Origin: Clostridium algoriphilum
GTDB lineage: Bacteria > Bacillota > Clostridia > Clostridiales > Clostridiaceae
Direction of reading: 5' to 3'
DNA: 63,784 nucleotides
NCBI RefSeq assembly: GCF_020443705.1
Contig: NZ_JAIZZK010000026.1
Span: 1-63,784 of the forward strand
A program made the position numbers and the translations under genes. The notes beneath the pieces are model-generated. The model did not search any database. It had not been told where the DNA came from and saw nothing but the letters and a program-made list of their open reading frames with translations. The number at the start of each line of letters is the position of its first letter. The stretch's first letter is position 1. This document shows positions 35,698 to 45,919 of the stretch, piece after piece.

Positions 35698-36732
35698 TTA
35701 TATAATTTCCTCTACAATCACTTCATATTCCTTATTATTTACTCTTACTTTAAGCCTTTTACCACTTATTGTGCTACATCCGAACTTTTCCACACTTTCC
35801 CTTATCGAATCAAAGTCTTTCATATATTTCCTATATATTCTATGAGCTTCCTCAATGTTTATTAATTTAAACCTGATACTGTCACCAGGCTTTAACTGTC
35901 CCACTATGTTTATATCAGGAGTTATTATTGTAGCAATCTTCGTATATCCACCAGTAGTTTGCCTATCCGCCATCATAATTATTGGAGCCCCATCTCCTGG
36001 AATCTGCACCGACCCCATGGTTATTCCATCAGAAATAATGTCTGCACCAAGTTTGTGAGAAATTTTAGTACCAGATAATCGGTATCCCATTCTATCAGCT
36101 TCATTTGTTACTTCATACGCACAATCCAAAAATGTGTTTATTCCATCTTTGGTAAAATAATCATCCTGTGGACCCATTACCACTCTTACAATATTATCCT
36201 TGGAGTACGATGGTATTAACTCAATTGGAAGCTTTTTTATACTAGTAAAATTACTTTCATCTACGCTCCCAATTTTAATCTCATCACCAGCCCTCAGCAT
36301 CCTTCCCTCAAAGCCTCCAACATTGCCCTTCACATAGGTAGCCTTGCTACCCATAACCTCTGGCACATCTATGCCACGCGCTATTGCTACATAACTCCTG
36401 CACCCACTTTTTGAAGTTCCAAAGGAAAGCTCATCACCATCTAACACTTTAACCCCTGTCCACATGTCTATAGCCTTATTATTTATCATTGGCATAAGAT
36501 TGCCTCCTGTAACTGAAATCAAGGCATCACCTTCAAATTTTATTTTCAGTCCGAAAAGCGTAGTTTCTAAACATGCTTCGCTATCTATGTTCCCAACAAG
36601 AATATTAGCCACTCTTAGAGAGAACTGATCCATTGCACCTGCAACAGACATCCCGGATTTTTGATAATTATACCTACCAATGTCCTGAATGGTAGTATAC
36701 ATACCGGGCTTTAATATCTTCATTATCGTCAT
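35698..36732 (-). CDS. pxpC: 5-oxoprolinase subunit C
   Basis: A 344-residue KipA/PxpC protein with GMYTTIQDIGRYNYQKSGMSVAGAMDQFSLRVAN at the N terminus, GPQDDYF, YRLSG and QIPGDGAPIIMMADRQTTGGY, all family hallmarks. With PxpA and PxpB it forms the ATP-dependent enzyme opening 5-oxoproline to glutamate. It starts four bases after pxpB ends. Confidence 0.95.
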   Translation of the reverse strand: MTIMKILKPGMYTTIQDIGRYNYQKSGMSVAGAMDQFSLRVANILVGNIDSEACLETTLFGLKIKFEGDALISVTGGNLMPMINNKAIDMWTGVKVLDGDELSFGTSKSGCRSYVAIARGIDVPEVMGSKATYVKGNVGGFEGRMLRAGDEIKIGSVDESNFTSIKKLPIELIPSYSKDNIVRVVMGPQDDYFTKDGINTFLDCAYEVTNEADRMGYRLSGTKISHKLGADIISDGITMGSVQIPGDGAPIIMMADRQTTGGYTKIATIITPDINIVGQLKPGDSIRFKLINIEEAHRIYRKYMKDFDSIRESVEKFGCSTISGKRLKVRVNNKEYEVIVEEII

Positions 36733-36736
36733 ATAC

Positions 36737-37471
36737 TTACCTTCTTTCCTTACCCCTTATAATTACTTTATATTTTCCTTCTAACTCTAAAGCCTCAATA
36801 TTTTTATATTCATTCTCATCTATTTGTACAAATTTTATATAATCACCCGCATTTAGTAGCACAGGATCCTTTCTGTATGGATCATACAATTTGACAGGAG
36901 TCCTACCAATTAATTGCCACCCACCAGGGCTTTCTACAGGATATATACCTGTCTGTTTACCTGCAATTCCTACACTTCCAACAGGTATTTTAGTTCTTGG
37001 ATTTTGAAGCCTTGGAGCCTCTATTTTATCACTCATACCTCCAAGATACGGAAACCCTGGTGTAAACCCAATCATATAAATTAAATATTCCATATCTGTG
37101 TGGATTTTTATCACTTCATCTATTGATATTTTATTATGATCTGCCACAAACTCAATATCAGGACCATACTCCCCACCATAAAGTGTTGGTATTTCTATAA
37201 CTTTAGCCTCGGTCAGTTTTAATTCATGCATCCTAGATATAATGGATTTCAAAACACTTATAAGTTCAGTAAGTTCCATTATCATAGGGTCATAAATTAC
37301 CATAAGCGACCTGTATGTTGGAATAGTCTCGTTTATTCCTATAATACCTTCCTGCTCAATTGCAACTGTAAGACTTCTGATTTTTGAATTAACCTGCTCT
37401 TCAATTTTATCTCCAAATTCAACAACTAAAGCTCTATCTCCGGCGATTAAATACTTAACTTCTTCATACAT
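36737..37471 (-). CDS. pxpB: 5-oxoprolinase subunit B
   Basis: A 244-residue KipI/PxpB protein of the cyclophilin-like type: GFTPGFPYLGGMSDKIEAPR, PVGSVGIAGKQTGIYP and SPGGWQLIGRTP. In Bacillus, KipI also inhibits sporulation kinase A, but here the pxpABC order argues for oxoproline use. It lies 16 bases downstream of the transporter gene. Confidence 0.95.
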   Translation of the reverse strand: MYEEVKYLIAGDRALVVEFGDKIEEQVNSKIRSLTVAIEQEGIIGINETIPTYRSLMVIYDPMIMELTELISVLKSIISRMHELKLTEAKVIEIPTLYGGEYGPDIEFVADHNKISIDEVIKIHTDMEYLIYMIGFTPGFPYLGGMSDKIEAPRLQNPRTKIPVGSVGIAGKQTGIYPVESPGGWQLIGRTPVKLYDPYRKDPVLLNAGDYIKFVQIDENEYKNIEALELEGKYKVIIRGKERR

Positions 37472-37486
37472 ATTGTATTTTACCTC

Positions 37487-38716
37487 CTATTTAAATAATG
37501 CAACTATTCCACCCATGGACTGATAACCTGCAATTATTGCTAATATCACAACAACATATCCCAAATACATAAGCAATTTGGAATGCTTATATTCTCCTAC
37601 AATATCCTTCTTTGTAGACGCAATAAGTATTATTCCAAGAGCAATTGGAAGAATTAAACCATTAAGTGAACCAGCTACCACAAGTAATTCTACAGGCTTA
37701 CCGAGCGTTAAAAATATAAGCGTTGATATAACAATAAACCCTATAATAAATTTTGATGTATGTTTTTCAAAAACTGGTGCTAGTGTTTTTAAGAATGATA
37801 CAGATGTATACGCTGATCCAACCACTGATGTTAGCGCAGCTGAAAAGAGTACAACTCCAAATAACATATAACCAAAATTACCTGCCCCAAGTTTAAAAGC
37901 TTCCGCTGCAGGATTTACTGAGCCAAGTGGTTTACCAATGTTTACAACAACTCCAAGAACAGCTGCGAACAGAAGTATTCTCATAAGTGAAGCTATTGTT
38001 ATTGCAATTACTGAGCTTTTATTTATATCTTTCAAATGTTCTATTCCTGTAATCTTAGCATCTATCAGTCTGTGTCCTCCAGCAAATGTTATATATCCAC
38101 CTACTGTTCCACCGACAAGAGTTATAAATGGCAAAAATTCAAACTCAGTTGGCACAAATGTCCTTGCAATCATCTCCCCTACTGGAGGATGGGTCCTAAA
38201 AGCAACATATCCAATTAGAATAATCATCAGAACTCCGAGTACCTTTGCGAAAGTGTCCATTGCTTTTCCAGCTTCTTTAGACGTAAATATTACAATAGCT
38301 ATAACAGCACTAATAATTGCACCTAGTTTAACGTTTATGCCAAATAATACATTAAGACCAAGGGCAGCTCCTCCAATATTTCCTATATTAAATGCAAATC
38401 CCCCAATACATATTAGAACTGCTAGGAAAACACCAAGACCGGGTAGCGTCTTGTTTGCAATATCTTGTGCCCTAAGACCTGATACGCCAATAACTCTCCA
38501 TATATTGAGCTGGGCTATAAAGTCTACTATAATAGTAAGCAATATAATAAAACCTAGATTAGCTTTAAACGTTTCTGTAAATACTGCAGTTTGGGTCAAA
38601 AATCCCGGTCCTATAGCAGATGTAGCCATAAGGAACGATGCTCCAATTAGCACACCCCAATTACTTTTCTTTTTTATGTTCATGTCTTGCTTGCCTATAT
38701 GTGATTTGTTATTCAT
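37487..38716 (-). CDS. NRAMP-related transporter (YcsG-like)
   Basis: A 409-residue protein with about eleven membrane helices of the NRAMP superfamily. The metal-binding signatures are absent: helix 1 reads SAIGPGFLTQTAVFTE where metal carriers have DPGN, and helix 6 lacks the usual Met/His pattern (ITFAGGHRLIDAKITG). Its position between pxpA and pxpB suggests import of 5-oxoproline or a related acid rather than a metal. That is inference. Confidence 0.85.
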   Translation of the reverse strand: MNNKSHIGKQDMNIKKKSNWGVLIGASFLMATSAIGPGFLTQTAVFTETFKANLGFIILLTIIVDFIAQLNIWRVIGVSGLRAQDIANKTLPGLGVFLAVLICIGGFAFNIGNIGGAALGLNVLFGINVKLGAIISAVIAIVIFTSKEAGKAMDTFAKVLGVLMIILIGYVAFRTHPPVGEMIARTFVPTEFEFLPFITLVGGTVGGYITFAGGHRLIDAKITGIEHLKDINKSSVIAITIASLMRILLFAAVLGVVVNIGKPLGSVNPAAEAFKLGAGNFGYMLFGVVLFSAALTSVVGSAYTSVSFLKTLAPVFEKHTSKFIIGFIVISTLIFLTLGKPVELLVVAGSLNGLILPIALGIILIASTKKDIVGEYKHSKLLMYLGYVVVILAIIAGYQSMGGIVALFK

Positions 38717-38731
38717 AAACTTACATGCCTC

Positions 38732-39505
38732 CTATTTTATAAATTGATTAAGTGATTTTATTTCTACTCCAGCTCTGGATAGCTCCTCATTTATAACTCT
38801 TACAAACTCAACAGCCTCCGGATTGTCTCCATGAACACATATGGAATCAACATTAATATTCATCTCTTCACCGTTTATTGCTGTAACCTTTCCTTCTTTT
38901 ACCATTCTTATTACCCTTGAAATAGCTATATTCGTGTCGTGTATCATTGAACCAGGAAGACTTCTTGCAACAAGAGTTCCATCAGAATTATATGCCCTGT
39001 CCGCAAAAACTTCATTTGCAGCTTTTAACCCTTTTTCTTTTGCAGCTCTTACCAGTTCACTCCCTGCAAGTCCAAGAACTATCAAATCCCTGTCCACTTC
39101 CCATATACCATCTATTATTGCCCGCGCTAGTTTGCCGTCTTTAGCTGCCATGTTATACATAGCCCCATGAGGCTTTACATGTTGCATTTTGGCTCCTGCT
39201 GATTTTACGAAACCGTATAAAGCTCCAAGCTGATATATGGTGTACTGTTTTATCTCATCTGGCGATATCGTCATATTTCTTCTCCCAAAGCCCATGATAT
39301 CAAAAAAACCAGGGTGTGCGCCAATACCTACATTAGTTTTATAAGCAGCCCTAACAGTATCCCTCATAACAATAGGATCCCCTGCATGCCACCCACATGC
39401 AATATTAGCTGATGATACATATTTAAGAACTTCTTCATCAAGTCCGATTTTGTAAGCACCAAAACTTTCTCCTAGATCACTGTTTAAATCAACAATTTTG
39501 CTCAT
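38732..39505 (-). CDS. pxpA: 5-oxoprolinase subunit A
   Basis: A 257-residue LamB/YcsF-family protein: [12 protein letters not shown] at the N terminus, [30 protein letters not shown] and [12 protein letters not shown]. The start at 39505 follows AAAGGAGG. It is the first gene of the operon pxpA-transporter-pxpB-pxpC-DUF1445-oadA-carrier remnant. Confidence 0.95.
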   Translation of the reverse strand: MSKIVDLNSDLGESFGAYKIGLDEEVLKYVSSANIACGWHAGDPIVMRDTVRAAYKTNVGIGAHPGFFDIMGFGRRNMTISPDEIKQYTIYQLGALYGFVKSAGAKMQHVKPHGAMYNMAAKDGKLARAIIDGIWEVDRDLIVLGLAGSELVRAAKEKGLKAANEVFADRAYNSDGTLVARSLPGSMIHDTNIAISRVIRMVKEGKVTAINGEEMNINVDSICVHGDNPEAVEFVRVINEELSRAGVEIKSLNQFIK

Positions 39506-39838
39506 ATTATCCATCCTCCTTTGTTTCACTTTGCATAACGTTAAAACTCTAATTAGAATTCTATAAATAATGCTATTTTACTTATTTGAAATGGATAAAT
39601 TATATTAATGGCCTAATTCATCATTCTGTTTATAATAGCATGTGCACTTATCCACATCAATGATTATTTAATGGTACGTACTGCTATTCTTGCTATTTCA
39701 AATAAATTAATCATCATTTTTAACTTAATTTGAAATTTAATACCCGTTATATATAAACTTAATAATATTTAAATAATTTATGGTTATAATTTATAAATAA
39801 TATTATTAAAATAATATATAGATACTAAGGGGGCCCTC
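39506..39838. other. intergenic region between pxpA and the DUF3048 gene
   Basis: Divergent promoter region of about 330 bases with no gene. Its most notable structure is a pair of 11-base inverted arms, TTATTTGAAAT (39582-39592) and ATTTCAAATAA (39695-39705), over 100 bases apart, possibly two half-operators. Confidence 0.5.
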
Positions 39839-40618
39839 ATGGTAAATCAAAAGTTTTCTGTTCTTATATATTTTTTAAGCGCTATATTAGTATTAATCCT
39901 TTCAATTTTTCTTTATAAAATTGTTACACATATTTATTACGTTTATCCATATGACAAAACAGGCATATCCAAATATACTTGTGAACAAACTGCCAGTATT
40001 AATAGTAGTAAAATAGCAAAAATAGCGACTTTTAGTAATACTAATAATAAAACACCAATTATAGGGCTTAATAGTGCTGACATTGTTTTTGAATTCCTAA
40101 CTAAATCTAATGGCATCACTTATAAGGCTGTATTTAGCAATGAGGCAGCTAAAAATATTGAATCCACAATTAACTTAAAAAATTATTCTAATGAACATTT
40201 ACCAATACTTAATATTTCTGCTAACATGAAAAAAGCATACATTATAAATAAAAAGGCAACCTCGATCTTTGTAAATTTTAATGAAGATATAACATCAAAC
40301 TTTTTATATGAAGATGGTGATTATTATCATTACAGAGGTTTAGAAGTTGATAAAGATAATAATACTCCTGTTAAGCTTACTAATATTATCATACAATTTA
40401 TGCATGGTAACATTATAAGCGATAAAACATTAGCATCGCCTGTCGCTTCTGGGACTGGATTATTATTTAGCAATGGAAAAGCTCAAGATATTAAGTGGAA
40501 CCAAGCGAAAAACTCTCAGATGAAAATTACAGATCAAAAAGGAGCACCTATTTCATTAGTACCCGGACCTATATGGTGGGTATTTATTGATAGGGATTCT
40601 TCTGTTGCTTACGATTAA
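39839..40618 (+). CDS. DUF3048 (YerB-like) membrane-anchored protein
   Basis: A 259-residue protein with an N-terminal membrane helix (about 8-33) and a DUF3048-like extracellular part: NKTPIIGLNSADIVFEFL matches the family's first block, and the C-terminal half IIIQFMHG...SGTGLLFSNGKAQDIKW...LVPGPIWWVFID matches the second. It is shorter than usual YerB (about 330) and has no lipobox. Function is unknown. The binding site GGGGGCC is atypical. A terminator follows. Confidence 0.75.
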   Translation: MVNQKFSVLIYFLSAILVLILSIFLYKIVTHIYYVYPYDKTGISKYTCEQTASINSSKIAKIATFSNTNNKTPIIGLNSADIVFEFLTKSNGITYKAVFSNEAAKNIESTINLKNYSNEHLPILNISANMKKAYIINKKATSIFVNFNEDITSNFLYEDGDYYHYRGLEVDKDNNTPVKLTNIIIQFMHGNIISDKTLASPVASGTGLLFSNGKAQDIKWNQAKNSQMKITDQKGAPISLVPGPIWWVFIDRDSSVAYD

Positions 40619-40647
40619 TAAGTAATTAGTATCGATAATTTAAATAC

Positions 40648-40694
40648 AACCTTAAAAAGACATATGCTTGAAATAATATGTCTTTTTAAGGTTG
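40648..40694. terminator. bidirectional terminator
   Basis: Perfect 19-base arms (40648-40666 and 40676-40694), starting CAACCTTAAAAAGACATAT, flank a 9-base loop between convergent genes. Confidence 0.85.
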
Positions 40695-40741
40695 CTATAT
40701 TATTATATTGGAATTTATTAAAATAAATATATTATAATTAT

Positions 40742-41464
40742 TTATTTGGGGGTATTTTTAAAATACTCACTTATTGATTTACTTATAGAATTTGAAATTT
40801 TTCCTTGATACTCATCAGACTTTAATTTTTGCTCCTCATCCAAATTTGATAAAAATCCACATTCCACTATAACACTTGGCATGTCATCATTCTCCCTTAA
40901 TATCTTATAAGCGGTTTTAGCTGGCTTTGGAACTCTCTTATTACTCGCATCTAAATCTGTACGGAAGTTTTTCTGAAGTATACCAGCCAATGCAGCGCTA
41001 TCTTTATAACTGGAGTACCACACTTGGGCTCCATAATATTTGCTCTCGGTAAAATAATTTAAATGTATACTAATAAACATATCGCAATTACTTGATTCTT
41101 TTAAATTACACCTGTTCTTTAGATCTTCACGGTACCTTTCTCTTATAGTTCCCTTTGTTGAATAAAGTCCTGAGTCGTCTTCTCTAGTCATAACTACCTC
41201 ATAACCTGCTTTCTGTAAGCTTGCTTTAAGTTTTTTTGCTACACTAAAATTAATATCTTTTTCTACGGTACCATTTTTAGAACTAGTTCCACCATCCATT
41301 CCACCATGGCCTGAATCAATAAGTATTTTCTTACTGCCTATTAAATTAGTACTCATAGTTTCTTTTGCAAGCCCTATATTTACCCCTAGAAGGCTTACCA
41401 TTCCTAGTGCAATTACAATGACAATAGCTATTAATTTATTGTTTCTGTACTTCAATTCACCCAT
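40742..41464 (-). CDS. cwlD: N-acetylmuramoyl-L-alanine amidase CwlD
   Basis: A 240-residue Amidase_3 enzyme with an N-terminal signal or anchor (about 11-33). The zinc ligands fit DSGHGGMDGG (His), VEKDINF (Glu) and SIHLNYF (His), with the catalytic Glu in VIVECGFLSN. CwlD removes peptides to create muramic lactam in the spore cortex. Its place next to rpsI-rplM is conserved in spore-formers, which argues for CwlD over a general amidase. Confidence 0.9.
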   Translation of the reverse strand: MGELKYRNNKLIAIVIVIALGMVSLLGVNIGLAKETMSTNLIGSKKILIDSGHGGMDGGTSSKNGTVEKDINFSVAKKLKASLQKAGYEVVMTREDDSGLYSTKGTIRERYREDLKNRCNLKESSNCDMFISIHLNYFTESKYYGAQVWYSSYKDSAALAGILQKNFRTDLDASNKRVPKPAKTAYKILRENDDMPSVIVECGFLSNLDEEQKLKSDEYQGKISNSISKSISEYFKNTPK

Positions 41465-41617
41465 CCCTTTATTTATTGCTATGTGTAATTTTATTCAACT
41501 TACAGCTAATATATTATTGTTTAAATATAACTTCATTTTAAATTTTATGAATTCCTATATAATATAGAGTTACACAAATTAGATTCCCTTACATATAATA
41601 TTTATTGAGGTGATTTA

Positions 41618-42268
41618 ATGTACAATATAAAACCTAGAACATTCGATTTTGAATCAGTAACCGATATTTCTAAAAAGCAACTCGAAGAACATTACAAATT
41701 GTATACAGGTTATGTAACAAAGTTAAATGAAATTTGGAACACTCCTTATATACCTAGTAATTATACTGATAGCAACGCTACTTATTCCAAAATGCGCAGC
41801 TTAAAACTAGGCGAAACATATTCACTAAACGGTGTAAAACTGCACAACCTTTATTTTGAAAACATGACTGGAGGCAGTAACGTCCCTTATGGTCCATTAT
41901 TTAATGCTATTATAAACCAATTTTCAACCTATGATAATTTTATCTCCTACCTTACAAACGTAGGATTATCCATGAGAGGTTGGGTAGTTCTTACTCTGGA
42001 TTTACTTGATAACAAATTACACATAATTGGAAGTGATGCACATGATACCGGTGCAGTATGGCTTTCTTGCCCAATATTAATAATGGATGTTTACGAACAT
42101 GCCTATTTTATGGACTTTGGAACAGATAGGAAAAAGTATATTTCTACATTTATTAAAAATATAAATTGGAGTATTTTAAATGACAGATTTAAAAAATATG
42201 TTTCACCAATAAATTATATGGATATGAATCAACGTAGGTATCGCCAATATAATTTTCTTAATGAATAG
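41618..42268 (+). CDS. Fe/Mn superoxide dismutase family protein
   Basis: A 216-residue protein. All four metal ligands of iron/manganese superoxide dismutase can be placed: His25 (LEEHYKLY), His76 (LHNLYFEN), Asp157 and His161 (MDVYEHAYFMDF). Compared with standard enzymes, the N-terminal helical pair is divergent (no HHxxYV) and SDAHDTG replaces the usual Asn-containing loop, so it belongs to a divergent clostridial branch. It probably scavenges superoxide in an anaerobe. Confidence 0.85.
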   Translation: MYNIKPRTFDFESVTDISKKQLEEHYKLYTGYVTKLNEIWNTPYIPSNYTDSNATYSKMRSLKLGETYSLNGVKLHNLYFENMTGGSNVPYGPLFNAIINQFSTYDNFISYLTNVGLSMRGWVVLTLDLLDNKLHIIGSDAHDTGAVWLSCPILIMDVYEHAYFMDFGTDRKKYISTFIKNINWSILNDRFKKYVSPINYMDMNQRRYRQYNFLNE

Positions 42269-42330
42269 GTGCTGAATATATCTTAGATAAAAAATAACTT
42301 AGAGACGTTTTATCCACCTATTAAAAGCAA

Positions 42331-42363
42331 AAATCCCCCAAACAAAATTGTTTGAGGGATTTT
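42331..42363. terminator. bidirectional terminator before rpsI end
   Basis: AAATCCC-CAAACAA pairs with TTGTTTG-GGGATTT with one mismatch. It lies between the SOD gene and the convergent rplM-rpsI transcript. Confidence 0.8.
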
Positions 42364-42376
42364 AATATTGTAAGGA

Positions 42377-42769
42377 CTATCTCTTTGAGAATTGAGAAGC
42401 CTTTCTTGCTTTTTTAAGACCGTATTTCTTTCTTTCTTTCATTCTTGGATCTCTTGTTAAAAAGCCTGCTTTTTTAAGCTCTGGTCTTAAAGTTTCATCA
42501 GCTTTTAATAATGATCTAGAAATTCCGTGTCTTATTGCTCCAGCTTGACCTGTATATCCGCCACCATTTACATTAACTAAAATATCAAATTTATCTTTAG
42601 TTCCTGTTAATACTAAAGGTTGGTTAACAATAAGAATTAAAGTTTCTAATCCAAAATAATTTTCTATGTTTCTTTTATTTATAACTATTTTACCTTCACC
42701 AGGTACAAGTCTTACTCTTGCAACTGATTTCTTTCTTCTTCCTGTTGCTATATATTGAACCTTTGCCAT
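42377..42769 (-). CDS. rpsI: 30S ribosomal protein S9
   Basis: A 130-residue S9: [19 protein letters not shown] at the start, [19 protein letters not shown] in the middle and the basic tail [12 protein letters not shown] that reaches the P-site tRNA. The start at 42769 follows AGGGAGG. It is 24 bases downstream of rplM, the invariant bacterial pair. Confidence 0.98.
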   Translation of the reverse strand: MAKVQYIATGRRKKSVARVRLVPGEGKIVINKRNIENYFGLETLILIVNQPLVLTGTKDKFDILVNVNGGGYTGQAGAIRHGISRSLLKADETLRPELKKAGFLTRDPRMKERKKYGLKKARKASQFSKR

Positions 42770-42793
42770 TATATGTCCTCCCTTCAAATCTAA

Positions 42794-43228
42794 TTAGTAT
42801 TTAAGTATTAGTGTTTCTGGGTTTTGTGCTTCATGTTTATGTTCTGGTCCTCTGTAAACAGTTAATTTTTTAAGTGTTTGACGACCTAATGGTCCCTTTG
42901 GAAGCATTCTTCTTACTGCCTCTTCAAAAATAAACTCAGGTTTTTTAACCAATGCTATTCTATATGGAACTTCTTTTAATCCACCTGGATAAAAAGAGTG
43001 ATGTCTTAACATTTTTTGGTCTAATTTCTTACCAGTTAAAACTATCTTATCAGCGTTAATTACAATTACAAAATCTCCTGTATCAACGCTTGGTGTAAAT
43101 GTTGGTTTATGCTTACCTCTAAGTATTGCTGCTATTTGACTAGCTGCTCTTCCTAAAACTTTACCTTCTACATCTACAACGAACCATTTTCTTTCTACTT
43201 CTAGTGGTTTAGCTAAGTATGATTTCAT
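42794..43228 (-). CDS. rplM: 50S ribosomal protein L13
   Basis: A 144-residue L13 with [30 protein letters not shown] and [16 protein letters not shown]. The start at 43228 (MKSYLAKP) follows AGGGAGGG. First gene of the rplM-rpsI operon, behind its own promoter and a hairpin leader. Confidence 0.98.
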   Translation of the reverse strand: MKSYLAKPLEVERKWFVVDVEGKVLGRAASQIAAILRGKHKPTFTPSVDTGDFVIVINADKIVLTGKKLDQKMLRHHSFYPGGLKEVPYRIALVKKPEFIFEEAVRRMLPKGPLGRQTLKKLTVYRGPEHKHEAQNPETLILKY

Positions 43229-43271
43229 TATTTTCCCTCCCTGAACTTTTAACAATTAAAATTCTATGCTA

Positions 43272-43294
43272 AAGATCCGGGGCTAGTGGATCTT
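43272..43294 (-). promoter_or_regulatory. hairpin in the rplM leader (possible L13 leader)
   Basis: The arms AAGATCC/GGATCTT enclose a nine-base loop between the promoter and rplM. Firmicute rplM genes carry an autoregulatory L13 leader of this general kind, though assignment here rests on position and shape only. Confidence 0.45.
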
Positions 43295-43323
43295 ATACAC
43301 GATATTTTATACAAACATTAATA

Positions 43324-43352
43324 AGTATAATACATTCTACCGGGTGTGTCAA
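43324..43352 (-). promoter_or_regulatory. promoter of rplM-rpsI
   Basis: On the minus strand: TTGACA (43352-43347), a 17-base spacer and TATACT (43329-43324). A near-consensus strong promoter. Confidence 0.8.
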
Positions 43353-43392
43353 TGTTTTTACATAGGATATAACAAGTTTTATATCTTTTATT

Positions 43393-44127
43393 TTAATAAA
43401 AAACTTTCTCTAAACATAATCCACCAGCAGGAACGGCTTTCCCAGCTTTTGATCGCTCTTTTGACTTAATTATATCTTCTATTTCACTGGGTTTTATCTT
43501 TCCTTCCCCAACCCGAATTAATGCCCCAACTATTATTCTAACCATATTATATAAAAATCCATCAGCCGCAATGTATATCTTTATAATATCTTCATTTTTT
43601 ATAACATCTAGTTTAGTTATAGTCCTTACAGAAGTTTTAACAGAACTACCTAGATTTTTAAATGCAGAGAAATCATGAGTACCCATAAAATATTGCGAGG
43701 CCAATTTCATGTCTTCAACATTTAATATCTTTTGGTGATGATATATGTAATTACGCCCTATTGCAACAGACTGACGCCTATTAATTATAGTATAACTATA
43801 CATCTTACCAACGCTATTATACCTTGCGTGGAACTCATGAGGAACTTCATAAGCCTCTAGGATTACAATATCACGTGGAAGCTTGCTATTAATTGCGCCT
43901 GAAAATTTTTCTACAGCTATCTTACTGTTAGTATAAAAGTTACCTGCATATCCTTTTGCATGAACCCCCGCATCAGTTCTACTAGAACCAAATATTAGTG
44001 CTTTTTCACCTGTAATCTCTCCAATAGAACTCTCTATCTTTTCTTGAATAGTCATGACATTATTTTGCCTTTGCCATCCACAATAATCTGTTCCATCGTA
44101 TTCTATTATTAGTTTTATATTTCTCAT
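43393..44127 (-). CDS. truA: tRNA pseudouridine synthase A
   Basis: A 244-residue TruA that modifies positions 38-40 of tRNA. It has EYDGTDYCGWQRQ, the catalytic Asp in SSRTDAGVHA, and FLYNMVRIIVGALIRVGEG. It follows ecfT on the same strand, a common clostridial neighbourhood. Confidence 0.97.
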   Translation of the reverse strand: MRNIKLIIEYDGTDYCGWQRQNNVMTIQEKIESSIGEITGEKALIFGSSRTDAGVHAKGYAGNFYTNSKIAVEKFSGAINSKLPRDIVILEAYEVPHEFHARYNSVGKMYSYTIINRRQSVAIGRNYIYHHQKILNVEDMKLASQYFMGTHDFSAFKNLGSSVKTSVRTITKLDVIKNEDIIKIYIAADGFLYNMVRIIVGALIRVGEGKIKPSEIEDIIKSKERSKAGKAVPAGGLCLEKVFY

Positions 44128-44188
44128 ATCGCCACGTCCTTTTCTATTTATACCTAGGATTTATAATCCTTTGCACCCTAGTAGAACA

Positions 44189-44986
44189 TTATGTTCTACT
44201 AACAATAGTAATAACAATTAGCAATGTGAAAGCGATACTTGCAATATAATCTTTATTAGTTACCTTTAGTTGTTTCATTCTAGTTCTTCCTTCTCCGCCC
44301 TTATAACATCTTGATTCCATAGCCATTGCTAATTCATCTGCCCGCCTAAACGAACTTATAAATAATGGTACTAATATAGGAACTAAGCTTTTAGCTCTAC
44401 TTATTAAATTCCCAGATTCAAAATCAGCACCTCTTGCCATTTGTGCTTTCATTATTTTATCAGTCTCATCCATAAGAGTAGGAATGAACCTTAATGCAAT
44501 AGTCATCATCATTGCCAATTCATGAGCTGGTACCCCTATTCTTTTAAATGGGTTTAGAAGTCTTTCTATTCCATCAGTTAACTCTATAGGAGACGTTGTC
44601 AGTGTTAGTATTGACGTTCCCATAATTAAAAACACCAGTCTAATTATCATGAATGCAGCAATTACTAAACCTTCTTTATAAATACTTATAATCCCCCACT
44701 GAAAAATTAATTCTTTCCCACTAGTCATAAAAATATTTAATACTGCTGTAATAAGTAATAAAACTAAAATCGGTTTTAACCCATTGTAAATATACTTAAC
44801 AGATAGCTTTGATATTAGTATTGTAGCTAAAATAAATATAAATATATATAAGTAGCCTTCGAAATTATTTACCAAAAATAGGTCAACAATAAATAATATA
44901 GATATTAGTATCTTAAATCTAGGATCTAATTTATGTATAAACGACTCCCCTGGTATATATTGGCCTATTGTAATATCTTTAATCAT
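44189..44986 (-). CDS. ecfT: ECF transporter transmembrane subunit EcfT
   Basis: A 265-residue membrane T subunit with five to six helices and two coupling motifs, MARGADF and MESRCYKGG, both of the Ala/Met-x-Arg-Gly/Cys type that contact EcfA. The start at 44986 follows TTGGAGGA. With ecfA1-ecfA2 it forms the shared energising module for multiple vitamin S subunits encoded elsewhere. Confidence 0.96.
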   Translation of the reverse strand: MIKDITIGQYIPGESFIHKLDPRFKILISILFIVDLFLVNNFEGYLYIFIFILATILISKLSVKYIYNGLKPILVLLLITAVLNIFMTSGKELIFQWGIISIYKEGLVIAAFMIIRLVFLIMGTSILTLTTSPIELTDGIERLLNPFKRIGVPAHELAMMMTIALRFIPTLMDETDKIMKAQMARGADFESGNLISRAKSLVPILVPLFISSFRRADELAMAMESRCYKGGEGRTRMKQLKVTNKDYIASIAFTLLIVITIVSRT

Positions 44987-45064
44987 ACAAATTCCTCCAA
45001 TGTGTTGTAAAAAGCACATATTACTGTTTTATATATGATGCCTTAACAAGGCAAAAAATTCGTA

Positions 45065-45919
45065 CTAGTTCTCTTTGAGTATTTTAAGTAACTCTTGTTT
45101 AGCTTTTTCTATGGTAAATATATCTTGGGACAATTTAAATCCTTTATTATGCAAATCTCTAATTAAGTATGTCATCTGTGGAACTGCAAGCCCTACATTT
45201 TCTAATGTTTCTATTTCCCTAAATATTTTTTCAGGTGTTCCATCTAGGATGCATTTCCCCTTATCCATTACCAGTATTCTATTCGCTACTTTAGCAACAT
45301 CTTCCATACTATGAGATACTAATATTATAGTAATGTTGTTTTCTTTGTATAACTGAACGATTTTATTTAAAATATCATCTCTACCTTTTGGATCTAGTCC
45401 TGCTGTTGGTTCATCTAAAATTAAAATCTGAGGTTCCATAGCTACTACTCCAGCAATTGCTACTCTTCTCTTTTGGCCACCACTTATTTCAAAGGGCGAC
45501 TTGTCCTTATACTCTTCATAGTCAAGTCCAACAATTTTCATAGCTCTCTGAACTCTTTTATTTATCTCATCATTATCTAGACCTAAATTTTTTGGTCCAA
45601 AAGCAATGTCTTTTTCAATAGTTTCTTCAAAAAGCTGGTACTCAGGGTATTGGAATACTAATCCAACTTTTTTTCTTATGCTCGTAAGTTTCACCTTTTT
45701 CTTTGTTATATCCATGTCATCAATTAATAATCTACCTAATGTTGGTTTTAAAAGTCCGTTTATATGTTGTATTAAAGTCGATTTACCAGAGCCTGTATGC
45801 CCAATTAGTGCAACAAATTCCCCTTGATTTATTTCTATAGATACATTATCAATAGCTTTTTTTTCAAAAGGAGTTTTTGGCATATATATATATGTTAAAT
45901 TTTCTATTTTAATTGACAT
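45065..45919 (-). CDS. ecfA2: ECF transporter ATP-binding subunit EcfA2
   Basis: A 284-residue ATPase with Walker [11 protein letters not shown]-loop FQYPEYQLF, signature ISGGQKRR, Walker [13 protein letters not shown] and switch SHSM. A C-terminal extension is typical of EcfA. It overlaps the end of ecfA1 by 16 bases. Confidence 0.96.
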   Translation of the reverse strand: MSIKIENLTYIYMPKTPFEKKAIDNVSIEINQGEFVALIGHTGSGKSTLIQHINGLLKPTLGRLLIDDMDITKKKVKLTSIRKKVGLVFQYPEYQLFEETIEKDIAFGPKNLGLDNDEINKRVQRAMKIVGLDYEEYKDKSPFEISGGQKRRVAIAGVVAMEPQILILDEPTAGLDPKGRDDILNKIVQLYKENNITIILVSHSMEDVAKVANRILVMDKGKCILDGTPEKIFREIETLENVGLAVPQMTYLIRDLHNKGFKLSQDIFTIEKAKQELLKILKEN

